The notes beneath the pieces were generated by a model. That model searched no databases. It worked only from the letters and a program-made list of their open reading frames with translations, and was not told the DNA's origin. Position numbers and translations under genes: made by a program. Shown here in pieces: positions 1 to 7,726 of a stretch of 35,251 bases of DNA. Positions within the stretch are counted from its first letter, which is position 1. Each line of letters opens with the position of its first letter. The stretch comes from Paludibacteraceae bacterium (GTDB lineage: Bacteria > Bacteroidota > Bacteroidia > Bacteroidales > Paludibacteraceae), in NCBI GenBank assembly GCA_017632345.1, contig JAGBRL010000063.1, forward strand, positions 1 through 35,251, given 5' to 3'.

Positions 1-74
1 GCTTCGGTTTTGAACTGGCTGAGAAATTCTTTGCTCAGCATTGCATCGGGAACAATTTTGTTACGTTCTGACAT
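1..74 (-). CDS. IS256-family transposase, N-terminal fragment
   Basis: Minus-strand ATG at 72-74 begins a protein that runs off the window. The visible residues are MSERNKIVPDAMLSKEFLSQ followed by FKTE. This matches my recollection of the N-terminus of Bacteroidota IS256-family (mutator-type, DDE) transposases, where a 'FLSQFKTEADV' segment precedes the catalytic domain. Only 24 residues are visible, so family assignment rests on this segment and on the terminal-repeat-like sequence upstream. The product would cut and paste its own element. Confidence 0.7.
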   Translation of the reverse strand, partial: MSERNKIVPDAMLSKEFLSQFKTE

Positions 75-89
75 AATTTTATGTTTTTA

Positions 90-97
90 CAAAATTA
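90..97 (-). promoter_or_regulatory. -7 box of the IS256 transposase promoter
   Basis: On the minus strand the sequence TAATTTTG fits the Bacteroidota -7 consensus TAnnTTTG. It lies 16 bases upstream of the transposase ATG, inside the element, so the element probably drives its own transposase from a very short leader. Confidence 0.5.
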
Positions 98-108
98 ATA
101 ATAAAGAA

Positions 109-138
109 AATACGAGACTCTTTTCTGAATCCCGTATT
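109..138 (-). terminator. Hairpin with T-rich tail inside the IS256 end, upstream of the transposase
   Basis: AATACGAGACTC (109-120) pairs with GAATCCCGTATT (127-138) as a 12-bp stem with two G-U pairs and a 6-base loop. On the minus strand it is followed by TTCTTTATT. It sits between the element's end and the internal -7 box, where it would stop transcription entering from outside before the transposase gene. Confidence 0.5.
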
Positions 139-195
139 CTACATTTACACAAAATTATGTACAGTGCCAATAAAAAATCATCGAACAAAGCATCT

Positions 196-238
196 AAACA
201 CAGTAATAGCCTGCTCCACGCAGGCTATTACTGTGTTT
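196..238. terminator. Perfect 19-bp hairpin downstream of the nuclease gene
   Basis: AAACACAGTAATAGCCTGC (196-214) is followed by a 5-base loop and its exact reverse complement (220-238). The stem is the longest perfect one in the window. It begins 8 bases after the stop of the minus-strand nuclease gene, so it probably ends that operon. The T-run is short on both sides, so it may work partly as an RNA-stabilising or bidirectional structure. Confidence 0.6.
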
Positions 239-245
239 TAGAATA

Positions 246-701
246 TTATTTAGCAAGAAAGAGATTTACATTTCCTTTTGCGTGCTTTCTGCTTTTTCGA
301 ATCCTAGCTTCAACCTTTTCTCTCATATTTTCAGAAAATGGTTTCTGCTTTAATGGGCTATACATAACATCACAAATGGTGTTGTTAAATGATATCAAGC
401 CAATGCCATAGCGAATAAACATTTCTATATGTTCTAAAGCCTTTTGTGCCGTTTCCTCTGGCAATACGACATATGAATAATCAGAAAAACTACGATATCT
501 AAAAGCTTGCGTTAAGGCACCTCGCCAGTTTGTAAGCTTTAATTCAAAAGATATAATACTGATTTCTCCATTATTTTTAGAGAAGCATACATAATCAGGA
601 ATGCCAAATAACCCTTGCCATTCTTTGTAATATGTATTACCTATCATGGTTTTAATACATCTTTCAAATTCTATCGACATTCGACCTTCTGAAGAATACA
701 T
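246..701 (-). CDS. Small PD-(D/E)XK-type nuclease (third gene of the kinase operon)
   Basis: 151 residues. The visible nuclease signature is Asp36 in GIPDYV, then Glu53-x-Lys55 in SFELKL at the end of a beta strand, then Gln65 in ALTQAFRYR. This spacing fits the PD-(D/E)XK superfamily of restriction-like and repair nucleases. The core continues with strands SYVVLP and GIGLISF and ends in a basic tail (RIRKSRKHAKG), which could bind nucleic acid. One base separates its ATG from the stop of the upstream gene, so the two are almost certainly co-transcribed. A second in-frame ATG at residue 8 could also be the start. I do not recognise a named family; a DNA- or RNA-cutting effector is inference from motif and context. 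Confidence 0.75.
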   Translation of the reverse strand: MYSSEGRMSIEFERCIKTMIGNTYYKEWQGLFGIPDYVCFSKNNGEISIISFELKLTNWRGALTQAFRYRSFSDYSYVVLPEETAQKALEHIEMFIRYGIGLISFNNTICDVMYSPLKQKPFSENMREKVEARIRKSRKHAKGNVNLFLAK

Positions 702-702
702 A

Positions 703-1881
703 TTATAATGTTTTTTTATATGAGTTTAAAACATTGTACCAAGTTGCAAGGTGAGAACCATCACTATCGCTATCCAAAAGTATGGAATCCTCTATTGCTT
801 TATAGTTATCTATTGCAGTTCTAATTATTAACTTCAACTGCTCTATTCTTTCAAGTTGATTTGAAGCCAACGATTTTATTTGCGAATTGAAAACCTCAAA
901 ATAATGTTTGTATATTTCTGATTTTGCAAAATGCCAACTAAAAGGTTGGTCTTTAAACTCGCCTAAACTAAACATCAGTGGTTTGTACTGAGTGTCATCA
1001 AAAAACAAGTCATATTTATCAATAAGAGACTTCATTGACTCAATATAATTGTAATCCACCCATTGTAACAACTTAGAGCTGTATAATCGAGCATTTGGTG
1101 CATGCATTGGTTTTCCATCACTTATTTCAAATCGTGTAATCTTAAACATTCTAAGATTTTCATATGAACCTATAGTTATAGAATCTGGCATTGCAGCACT
1201 ATAAATGAGAGCTTCTGTGTTGCAATATCCTATATGAACTTCCAATTCGTTTTGTTTTAGAATATCAATGAAGAACAAAACCTTGCTTAAGTACTCAAAA
1301 TTCTTGATTTGCTTAGAAGTAAAATTGTTTTCAAAAATAAGATAAAATCCTGCGATACCTGATATTCCTGTCATCCAATTAAGCAATTCATCAAGTTTAT
1401 CCTTGTCTTCTATCATAATTTGTTTGACCACAACAGTCAGCAAGAATTTTTTTGTAATATTTTTTTGTTCTTTAACTTCTAAGAATGGATATACAAAATT
1501 TTCAGCCATTTGTTCTAAATAGCGTGTTGGAACTGCGTCTACATATCTTGTTGGAATTATTACATATTCCAAACCTGCATTTACTTGATAATCTATACAG
1601 AGCTCGGCTAATTTAGAATTAGATACATCTAGATCTGCAGTTGAAAAGTCTGCTTTGATGTTACCTGGGAAAAAGGGGTAAGTGATATTTGTAGACTTTT
1701 CTTTATTCAATAAATAAAACTGAGGATCCAAAAATGAAACCTCTCGTATAGATTTTGGCAATGCTAATAACTTATCAGAATCCATATTTATAGGAGAAAA
1801 GATTAATCCATCTCCTATACCCGATTTAAGACAATCTATGTTCCATTTGTCTCGAAATCCCATTTGATGATATACTTTCAT
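703..1881 (-). CDS. Protein of unknown function, possible TIM barrel (middle gene of the kinase operon)
   Basis: 392 residues, no signal peptide and no membrane segment. I do not recognise the family with certainty. The first 250 residues alternate short hydrophobic strands and helices as in a beta/alpha barrel: GDGLIFSP, VSFLDPQFYL, GLEYVIIPTRY, FLLTVVV, GFYLIFE and ELEVHIGYCN. The pattern of an 'I-x-SP' strand followed by a 'DPQFY' strand recalls TIM-barrel proteins related to tRNA-guanine transglycosylase (DpdA-like). This is a weak impression, not an identification. The C-terminal 130 residues are mainly helical. ATG at 1879-1881 lies 4 bases after the kinase stop, and the stop lies 1 base before the nuclease ATG, so it is the middle gene of a tightly packed operon. 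Confidence 0.7.
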   Translation of the reverse strand: MKVYHQMGFRDKWNIDCLKSGIGDGLIFSPINMDSDKLLALPKSIREVSFLDPQFYLLNKEKSTNITYPFFPGNIKADFSTADLDVSNSKLAELCIDYQVNAGLEYVIIPTRYVDAVPTRYLEQMAENFVYPFLEVKEQKNITKKFLLTVVVKQIMIEDKDKLDELLNWMTGISGIAGFYLIFENNFTSKQIKNFEYLSKVLFFIDILKQNELEVHIGYCNTEALIYSAAMPDSITIGSYENLRMFKITRFEISDGKPMHAPNARLYSSKLLQWVDYNYIESMKSLIDKYDLFFDDTQYKPLMFSLGEFKDQPFSWHFAKSEIYKHYFEVFNSQIKSLASNQLERIEQLKLIIRTAIDNYKAIEDSILLDSDSDGSHLATWYNVLNSYKKTL

Positions 1882-1885
1882 AAAA

Positions 1886-2692
1886 CTAGATTGTATTTAT
1901 TAGTTTTCTAAACTGTGATATTGTACGGGGTCTCATATACGGTTGCACTTGTAATAATCGCTCAACAACTGAAGTGACACTTGAGTCTTCTGGTTTGCCA
2001 TTATTAGGAAGTGCATATTTGCCTTGTATTAAATTGTCATACAGCAAACCTCCTCCAACAATGTCGGGGGCAAAAGGATGATGTTGCAAATACAATTCTA
2101 GAGCAATTATACCAATTGCATAAAAATCAGTACGGATATCTATTGATGTTTTATCATTACGTAATTGTTCTGGGGATGCATATAATGGTGTACATGGTCC
2201 CATTTGTTGTAATGTATTGGTTATAGATTCCATATCTAAAAAACGAGCGATGCCAAAATCTATAATGCATGGTTTACCATCTGTCCGAATAATAATATTT
2301 TCGGGTTTAAGGTCTCTATGAACGACATTGTTTTCCCAAACGAACTCCATTGCATTGATAAGTTCATTTAAAAGGTTTCTAATTTCGTTCCATGATTGAT
2401 AGTTGGTCATAACATCTCTCAATGTTTTCCCTTCAACATACTCTTCAATAACGGTCATGGTCATTGTGGTCATATCGAAGGTGGAACCATAGTTCTTCGG
2501 GAAATAATGAGAATCGAGTCCACTTAGAAAGTTAACTTCTCGCGTTATACGTTGTAAGGATGCCATACTATTAATCTTGGCATCTTTTACAACTACTTTT
2601 ATAGAAGGGTCTGTCTTTGATTCGGCAAAGTATACTATTTTTTGACCACCTTCCGCTATTTTTCTTATTATATTGAACTCGTTCCTTTCCAT
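1886..2692 (-). CDS. Hanks-type serine/threonine protein kinase (first gene of the operon)
   Basis: 268 residues from the ATG at 2690-2692; a TTG two codons further up is possible but less likely. It is a stand-alone kinase domain with every catalytic landmark. These are a glycine-rich loop (AEGGQKIVYF, 13-22), the ATP-binding Lys36 in VVVKDA, the helix-C Glu52, HRDLKPEN (125-132, catalytic Asp127), the metal-binding DFG (145-147) and SPE (173-175). There is no membrane segment, PASTA or sensor domain, so it is a cytoplasmic kinase whose input must come from a partner. Its substrate is probably one of the two proteins encoded immediately downstream; this is inference from the operon. Bacterial kinases of this type occur in signalling and in phage-defence loci such as Stk2 and Pgl/BREX. 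Confidence 0.9.
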   Translation of the reverse strand: MERNEFNIIRKIAEGGQKIVYFAESKTDPSIKVVVKDAKINSMASLQRITREVNFLSGLDSHYFPKNYGSTFDMTTMTMTVIEEYVEGKTLRDVMTNYQSWNEIRNLLNELINAMEFVWENNVVHRDLKPENIIIRTDGKPCIIDFGIARFLDMESITNTLQQMGPCTPLYASPEQLRNDKTSIDIRTDFYAIGIIALELYLQHHPFAPDIVGGGLLYDNLIQGKYALPNNGKPEDSSVTSVVERLLQVQPYMRPRTISQFRKLINTI

Positions 2693-2722
2693 ACGCAATA
2701 GGATACAACATACTTTAATTCA

Positions 2723-2752
2723 CAAAGGTAATACAAATTTTCGGGCAAGCAA
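2723..2752 (-). promoter_or_regulatory. Promoter of the kinase-nuclease operon
   Basis: Minus-strand TACCTTTG (2723-2730) is an exact TAnnTTTG -7 box, and a TTG (2750-2752) stands 19 bases further up at the -33 position. It lies about 30 bases upstream of the kinase ATG, so the three-gene operon carries its own promoter. Confidence 0.65.
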
Positions 2753-2784
2753 CTACTATAACCTCATTTTTTACCACAAAGCTT

Positions 2785-2988
2785 TTATATCGCATTTTTC
2801 CTAGAGTCAAGAAGCAAGTGCAATATTAAAAAAAAACTGAAAAAACGATTTTTGGGAGAATCGAAGTTGAGTTTTTGTCTTGGCCTATCGTTAATTTTGG
2901 CGATTAAGAAGGCAAGTTTTTTATCCGAGACCTCACCAAGCGGCATGTTTTTAGGGATGTATTGCTTGATGAGCTTGCTCGCATTCAC
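2785..2988 (-). pseudogene. IS30-family transposase remnant (C-terminal end only)
   Basis: The open frame begins at a GTG directly after a stop codon. Its first 50 codons read like the C-terminal end of IS30-type transposases: KLIKQYIPKNMPLGEV, then KINDRPRQKLNFDSPK and FF. In intact enzymes this 'GLIRQYIPK ... LNxRPRKxLxYxTPxExF' stretch follows the DDE catalytic core, which is absent here. The frame continues a further 18 codons into what may be the element's terminal sequence (about 2805-2827). The remnant shows that a second mobile element once sat beside the kinase operon. The family call rests on memory of the family motif. Confidence 0.65.
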
Positions 2989-2992
2989 TTAG

Positions 2993-3088
2993 TCATGACG
3001 CCCGTAGAGGTTGAATTTACTGTAAAATTATTTAGGACAATATTGCAGTAATTATGCTTTTTCATTTGCAGTGCCCCATAATAAAAAA
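2993..3088. other. Intergenic stretch with no recognised feature
   Basis: Together with the remnant and the kinase promoter this fills the 440 bases between 2693 and 3136. Apart from those features and the hydrolase terminator I see no gene or structured element here. Confidence 0.5.
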
Positions 3089-3108
3089 GCAGCCTCGCTA
3101 AAGGCTGC
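3089..3108 (-). terminator. Intrinsic terminator of the hydrolase gene
   Basis: GCAGCCT (3089-3095) pairs with AGGCTGC (3102-3108) around a 6-base loop. On the minus strand it is followed by six T. It lies about 30 bases downstream of the hydrolase stop. Confidence 0.85.
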
Positions 3109-3136
3109 CTTTCTTGAATGTTTTGTTGGGAAGCGA

Positions 3137-4132
3137 TTAATCTTCTTTCCAGTTTTCCCAGTTTTTATACTTGCCCTGCCAGTAGCCTTGCTTTCCGATG
3201 ATAGGGCCGCTCACGTACTGTCCGTTAGGTGTAGTGAACTCGTCTTTGTGGTTTTCGCCACCGATGTGCCAGCGCATCCATGCTACAGTGGCAGCAATAC
3301 CGTCCCACGGGCCAGAGCCATGTCCATAGCCGCCTTCGCCGGTGTTAGTAGGTCCGCCAGTCATCTTGATGAGACATGCCGGAGTTGTCACGCCTGAGTT
3401 GCCGTAATCCGCCTCCGCATTAGAGGCTTCCATGCCTTTTTCACCGTAAACGATGGCGATAGGCTTGCCCGACTTGATTTGCGACATGGCAGAGTGCCCG
3501 AGGTCGCCGCTATTGTTCAGAATTGCAGTATAGACACGAGGATCTTTCAGCAAAGCCTGCTCCGACTCCAGACCTCCCATAGAGTGACCTGAGCATCCCA
3601 CTCTGTCCAAGATAAGTTTGCCAGCCAAAGGGCCTTCTGTCATGTTGTTACGTTCCTCCAGCCAGTTGATTGCGGCAGAGGCTGAGTTTCCGTCGCCAGG
3701 AGAGCTGCTCAGAGCCAGCACCACAAAGCCATGCGACGCAAGTCTGTTAATCGCACCAAGGTATGCGCTCGGTTTCTCGCCGCCGCCAGGCCCCCAGATG
3801 ATGACACCATGCTTCACATAAGGGTCTTCCGACATATTTTCAGGATAAGCCAAAATGCAGCCGCCGTCAGGCCCCGTGTTTTCCAACCGCGTCACCCTGC
3901 ATGGACCATCTTGGTTCACATTATCGCCAGCCAAGAACACAGTCACCTCTTTTGGTTCTTCAGGCTGGATCGGTTCATCTTCAACATATTTGAAATCAAC
4001 AAAGTCAACTTCGGAAGTATTATAAAAGATCTCCGTTCCGTCTGTTTTTACCACTCTCATTTTGTAGTTGGACTGAGCCGTCAAACTAAAAGCCGCAAAC
4101 GCAGCTACTGCAAATGCAAAAATCTTTTTCAT
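3137..4132 (-). CDS. Exported alpha/beta hydrolase (esterase/lipase type)
   Basis: 331 residues with a signal peptide (hydrophobic 4-18, cut near TAQ-20). Residues 24-48 resemble a short beta module often seen at the N-terminus of Bacteroidales surface proteins. The hydrolase domain (about 62-290) has an oxyanion-type WGPGGG at 113-118. The nucleophile elbow is GHSMGG with Ser184, and the likely catalytic His271 lies in GYGHGSG. Four cysteines could form disulphides. The layout resembles secreted chlorophyllase/cutinase-like and acyl-esterase families. The substrate is not determined; an ester on plant polymers would suit the neighbouring pectinases. Its ATG overlaps the stop of the upstream gene by one base (TAATG), so translation is coupled. 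Confidence 0.8.
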   Translation of the reverse strand: MKKIFAFAVAAFAAFSLTAQSNYKMRVVKTDGTEIFYNTSEVDFVDFKYVEDEPIQPEEPKEVTVFLAGDNVNQDGPCRVTRLENTGPDGGCILAYPENMSEDPYVKHGVIIWGPGGGEKPSAYLGAINRLASHGFVVLALSSSPGDGNSASAAINWLEERNNMTEGPLAGKLILDRVGCSGHSMGGLESEQALLKDPRVYTAILNNSGDLGHSAMSQIKSGKPIAIVYGEKGMEASNAEADYGNSGVTTPACLIKMTGGPTNTGEGGYGHGSGPWDGIAATVAWMRWHIGGENHKDEFTTPNGQYVSGPIIGKQGYWQGKYKNWENWKED

Positions 4133-4602
4133 TATCTTATAACTTTAATGGTTGCTAAATTTGTTTTGATCAGATACACCCCCTTGGGCAAATTAGTCAA
4201 AGAAATCTTGAGAGAGCCGTCTGCTGAAACCGCATAACGTCCAACTGACAAGCCGTCTGCTGAATAGACATCGACCACCGAGCCTGCTTTGCCGTTCTTT
4301 ATCAGGACATCACCATCCTTTACGGCAACAAACTGCACGGACGCAAGTTTATCCGTCACTTCTGTCGATTCACTTTCTCGGAAATAATACTTAGCCACAT
4401 CGTCTATCAAAAACGAGGCGGACGCCTCATTTGACGAAACCACCAGCGAATCACCTCGGCAAGTCAAAATAGGATTCGAGCCAAGATCAAATCTCGACAC
4501 CCCTCCCGAAGACTCCTCCACCACAAGATTCACCGCGCTACCAGACAATGCAAACGACGCAAGAAACAGCGACGCCAATCCTCTGTAAATTTTATTCTTC
4601 AT
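4132..4602 (-). CDS. Small exported protein with a T9SS-like C-terminal tail
   Basis: 156 residues with a signal peptide (cut after SGSA, about residue 23). The middle region (25-75) is an all-beta module: LVVEESSGG, then DSLVVSS, then IDDVAKYYF. This module normally precedes sorting tails in Bacteroidales exoenzymes. The last 50 residues (VVDVYSADG ... LPKGVYLIKT ... IKVIR) have the shape of a type A T9SS sorting domain. No catalytic domain is present, so this looks like the module pair normally fused to an enzyme, here as a separate protein. It heads a two-gene operon with the overlapping hydrolase gene and may act as its partner or surface anchor (inference). Confidence 0.75.
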   Translation of the reverse strand: MKNKIYRGLASLFLASFALSGSAVNLVVEESSGGVSRFDLGSNPILTCRGDSLVVSSNEASASFLIDDVAKYYFRESESTEVTDKLASVQFVAVKDGDVLIKNGKAGSVVDVYSADGLSVGRYAVSADGSLKISLTNLPKGVYLIKTNLATIKVIR

Positions 4603-4731
4603 AAAAATAGAACTTTTCAGAAACCTGACACACTTCAGGCTTCAATTTAAACAATAATGTTTTCCATGGGGAAAGCTAAAAATAAACTCTTTCACTGTCT
4701 TTTCTTTGTAATACTGCAAACATCGGTTTCG

Positions 4732-4762
4732 CAAATGTATGAATAAATTCTGAATAAACAAA
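4732..4762 (-). promoter_or_regulatory. Promoter of the small exported protein / hydrolase operon
   Basis: Minus-strand TACATTTG (4732-4739) with TTTG (4759-4762) and 19 bases between them matches the Bacteroidota consensus closely. It leaves a leader of about 120 bases. The sequence from -7 upstream is nearly the same as that of the promoter at 8016-8045. Confidence 0.75.
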
Positions 4763-4821
4763 TTATAATTATTGAAAATGTGTCAATTTGAAATTCACCT
4801 TTCAAAAAAAGCACAAGAAAA

Positions 4822-4865
4822 AAGCACTTTTGAAAAGTTGAAACTGGTACTTTTCAAAAGTGCTT
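4822..4865 (-). terminator. Intrinsic terminator of the large LRR protein gene
   Basis: AAGCACTTTTGAAAAGT (4822-4838) and its exact reverse complement (4849-4865) form a 17-bp stem with a 10-base loop. It lies 27 bases downstream of the minus-strand stop and is followed by TTTTTTC on that strand. Confidence 0.85.
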
Positions 4866-4891
4866 CCTATCAGTTATTCAGCCTCAGTTTT

Positions 4892-7651
4892 TTAATCAAC
4901 CTCTACTTTGAATCCTTTTCCTCCAATCCTCACCAAATAGATACCGCCAGCAGGAACTTTAAACGTTCCATTTCCAACGTTCCTATACAAACACCTGCCG
5001 ACCAAATCGAACACCTCTATTTGAGAGTCACACTCAAACACCAAGATGTCTCCTTTCACTTCAAACAGCCTAAATCTCTCTATTTCGGACACGTTTGAAG
5101 ATTCGCCTTCACTGCCGTCTATGCTTTTTGTCTTAAAGTCACCTTCATAATGTTTCAGCAACTTCTCGTTTTCATCTTTCGCTTCGAGCGAGAAACTATA
5201 GTTTGTGTTCTCCTGCAGACCTGTCACCGTAAACCGATAACCCAACGATGCGCTTCTAAGCCTTGAGTTTGAAGATGCCCCTCCAAAATCAATATTTGCC
5301 AATTGACCGTCTTCATTGAAATTCAGGGTACAAACCAGTTCGTCATCTTTCTTTATCTGAAGCGAATAAACGTGAGTTCCCGATGTTGTAGGCCAAGCGA
5401 ACTCTGCATTGTCGTAATCCGGATTTATCTGCAAATCTTCCACATCTGCCTGTTCCGCACTTGAACACTCAATATGTTTGAAAGAACCCCAACTCACATG
5501 CAAGTCATACTCGTCAAAATAGTCGCAAGGCATGTAAAGGTAACTATTATAATTTGCGAAAGAGTTGTCAAATGCCTCTGGAGGATAAGGAGAATAACAA
5601 GTTACCGACCGAACACGAGTACAACCTGCAAATACATTCTCTCCTATATAGGTCAAACTTTTAGGAAGGGTTATAGATGTTAATTTCGAACATTTGCTAA
5701 ACGCTCCTGCCGCAATAGAATCTACTCCTTCAGGGATAACTAAGTTTCCAGAAACCTCTTTGCCGTCTATGAATAAAGTGGAGTATTGTAAATTATAAAA
5801 AGGAGAAACGCACCAATTTTCCAACGTTCCATGATAATACAATGTATCATTAAAAGAGTAGCCCAAATCTAAGTTTGTATCACATAATGAAAACACAAAT
5901 TCTTCAGAGTCTTTTTTTACATCAGCATAGACAATTTCGTAATCAATCGACCCAAACCCCAAATTTCCTGCATTAGACCAATCCGCTTTTGATTTGTATG
6001 AGCAAGGAATTAACAACAATTTCAATTTTGCATTTAGTACTCCATTATAAATTGAACTAGGTATATCGTCTAACTTAGTTCCTTCAGTAACAGCAAGGCT
6101 CTCTATTTGCCCCCACCAATTTCTATTATAAATCCATTCAAACGTTTCTCTTATCAGCAACATAGAATCTACTGAAAGTTTCAAAGAAGTGAACGAACGA
6201 CTTCCTGTCATTTCTTCAAGAACCATTTTTGCGTCAACTTTATTGTCGTTAAAATACAAACGTTCTAAAATTGCAGCACCAATATCTCGACAAATAAACT
6301 TCAATGAACTTTTATTTGACACTACAATTTTTTTTATATTTGTTTTTGAAGAGATTGAGCTAGTTTTGCCATCAATACTGTCTTTTTGTCTAACCAAATC
6401 TGGCATAGATGCATCATGTTCAGGAAGAGGAGGTACTGGCAAACAACAGAATGGAGTGTGAATGTCCAAAATTGTTTTAGGCAAACGAACTTCTTCTAAT
6501 ACCACGGAATCTCCATTTGATTTCAAAGATGCATAAAAAGCATACTTAGAAATAGATGTCACTGTATATGTGGTGTCATTTACATCAATAGTCTCTGGAA
6601 TTTCTAATACCCCTGAATATTGAGGACTTAAAGTGTCTTTTCTGCAAGTGACTTCTGCTGTTTTTGACTCTCTGTTTAATTTATAATATATTCCATTTAT
6701 GGTTGTGTCACATTTGCTATATAAATACAAAAATTCGTCTTCTGGCTCATCATATCCTTTACAAATAAATGTCCAACCATTAGGGATATATGCATAATCA
6801 AACTCATCGGAGTCTTCCTTTGATTCTTTTCCGTAATTTGTGCAATCCATATTTTTTGCTACAAAAACGCCCTTTGAAGCATTGTGAGGCATCCAAAAAC
6901 CTGTTGGATACGTACCAAAACCATAATAATTGTCTTTATCTGGGGCCGGGAATCGTTCAAATGAAACATTAACATAATTTAGACGGGAGCAGTTTGAAAA
7001 CATGCTATTATAGCACCCCACAAGCAAATTTCGAGCAGGCAGGTCTGGAGCTTTTTCCAAAGAACTACAATAAGAAAACATGCTCATATAACAAAACGGA
7101 CTCAACTCCGTAGCTGGCAACTTCGGTGCAGATACCAACTCTTGACAAGCTGAAAACATGTAGGAATAACATCCTTCGGAAAGATTTTTAGACAATTCTA
7201 AACGAGAAGCATCAACAACTGAAGAAATAGAAAAAAAAGATCTAAAAATCGGAGTAACCGTTGAATCATTCCATTCTGGAGTTACTAAACTTAGTAAATT
7301 TCCACCTACAGAAAAACGTTTTTGTTTACTAAAAAAAACAAACTTTACAGAATCACTCCATACGCCCGTTCCCCAATCAATAGTTCCATGGATATCACTT
7401 TCATCAATCGGAAAACCATTTGGATTATGTCCCTTAAAAAACAAAGTATCTCCTGCATTTTCTATGACAACGCTTCCGCTACTATCAGTGCTTTCTATCC
7501 AATTAACACCATCATGTGAAATTTGAATATCACACTTCTGCCAAGATATATCCACACTATCCTCCAGTGCGGTCACATAGAAATAATTTTTTGCCTGCAC
7601 CACTCCTTGCCAGCAAATAAAACCTAAAATAAGTAAAAACAATCGTTTCAT
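4892..7651 (-). CDS. Large BspA-like leucine-rich repeat surface protein with T9SS-like tail
   Basis: 919 residues from the ATG at 7649-7651. That start gives a clean signal peptide (MKRLFLLILGFICWQGVVQA); the reading frame stays open 61 codons further up but has no signal there. Residues 20-110 form a beta-rich domain. Residues about 155-235 carry three BspA-type repeats built on 'CYSYMFSxC' and 'APxLPA'. A long middle region holds LRR_5-type repeats, clearest near TSITLPKSLTYIGENVFAGC. The C-terminal part has a fibronectin-III-like module (YRFTVTGLQENTNYSFSL) and ends in a degenerate sorting tail (IEVFDLVGRCLYR ... GGIYLVRIGG). Proteins of this build sit on the cell surface and bind host, matrix or other bacteria. 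The specific ligand is unknown. Confidence 0.85.
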   Translation of the reverse strand: MKRLFLLILGFICWQGVVQAKNYFYVTALEDSVDISWQKCDIQISHDGVNWIESTDSSGSVVIENAGDTLFFKGHNPNGFPIDESDIHGTIDWGTGVWSDSVKFVFFSKQKRFSVGGNLLSLVTPEWNDSTVTPIFRSFFSISSVVDASRLELSKNLSEGCYSYMFSACQELVSAPKLPATELSPFCYMSMFSYCSSLEKAPDLPARNLLVGCYNSMFSNCSRLNYVNVSFERFPAPDKDNYYGFGTYPTGFWMPHNASKGVFVAKNMDCTNYGKESKEDSDEFDYAYIPNGWTFICKGYDEPEDEFLYLYSKCDTTINGIYYKLNRESKTAEVTCRKDTLSPQYSGVLEIPETIDVNDTTYTVTSISKYAFYASLKSNGDSVVLEEVRLPKTILDIHTPFCCLPVPPLPEHDASMPDLVRQKDSIDGKTSSISSKTNIKKIVVSNKSSLKFICRDIGAAILERLYFNDNKVDAKMVLEEMTGSRSFTSLKLSVDSMLLIRETFEWIYNRNWWGQIESLAVTEGTKLDDIPSSIYNGVLNAKLKLLLIPCSYKSKADWSNAGNLGFGSIDYEIVYADVKKDSEEFVFSLCDTNLDLGYSFNDTLYYHGTLENWCVSPFYNLQYSTLFIDGKEVSGNLVIPEGVDSIAAGAFSKCSKLTSITLPKSLTYIGENVFAGCTRVRSVTCYSPYPPEAFDNSFANYNSYLYMPCDYFDEYDLHVSWGSFKHIECSSAEQADVEDLQINPDYDNAEFAWPTTSGTHVYSLQIKKDDELVCTLNFNEDGQLANIDFGGASSNSRLRSASLGYRFTVTGLQENTNYSFSLEAKDENEKLLKHYEGDFKTKSIDGSEGESSNVSEIERFRLFEVKGDILVFECDSQIEVFDLVGRCLYRNVGNGTFKVPAGGIYLVRIGGKGFKVEVD

Positions 7652-7726
7652 AGGCCAAATATTTAAATTACACTCTCCATCTGGCTCCTGATGAAAATTA
7701 ATTGTTTTTTTCTCATAACTACATAT

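Larger units (their letters stand above)
1..168 (-). mobile_element. IS256-family insertion sequence, left-hand part cut by window edge
   Basis: The first 74 bases encode the start of an IS256-type transposase. The sequence beyond it, to about 168, looks like the element's non-coding end. The outer bases (141-168), read on the minus strand, begin GGCACTGTACATAATTTTG, resembling the terminal repeats of this family. The exact terminus and target duplication cannot be confirmed because the other end lies outside the window. A promoter -7 box (minus strand, 90-97) and a hairpin (109-138) lie between terminus and gene. Confidence 0.55.

Noticed and set aside
2011..2226. A 71-codon plus-strand frame inside the kinase gene.
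   Set aside because: It overlaps conserved kinase motifs on the other strand and shows no signal of its own.
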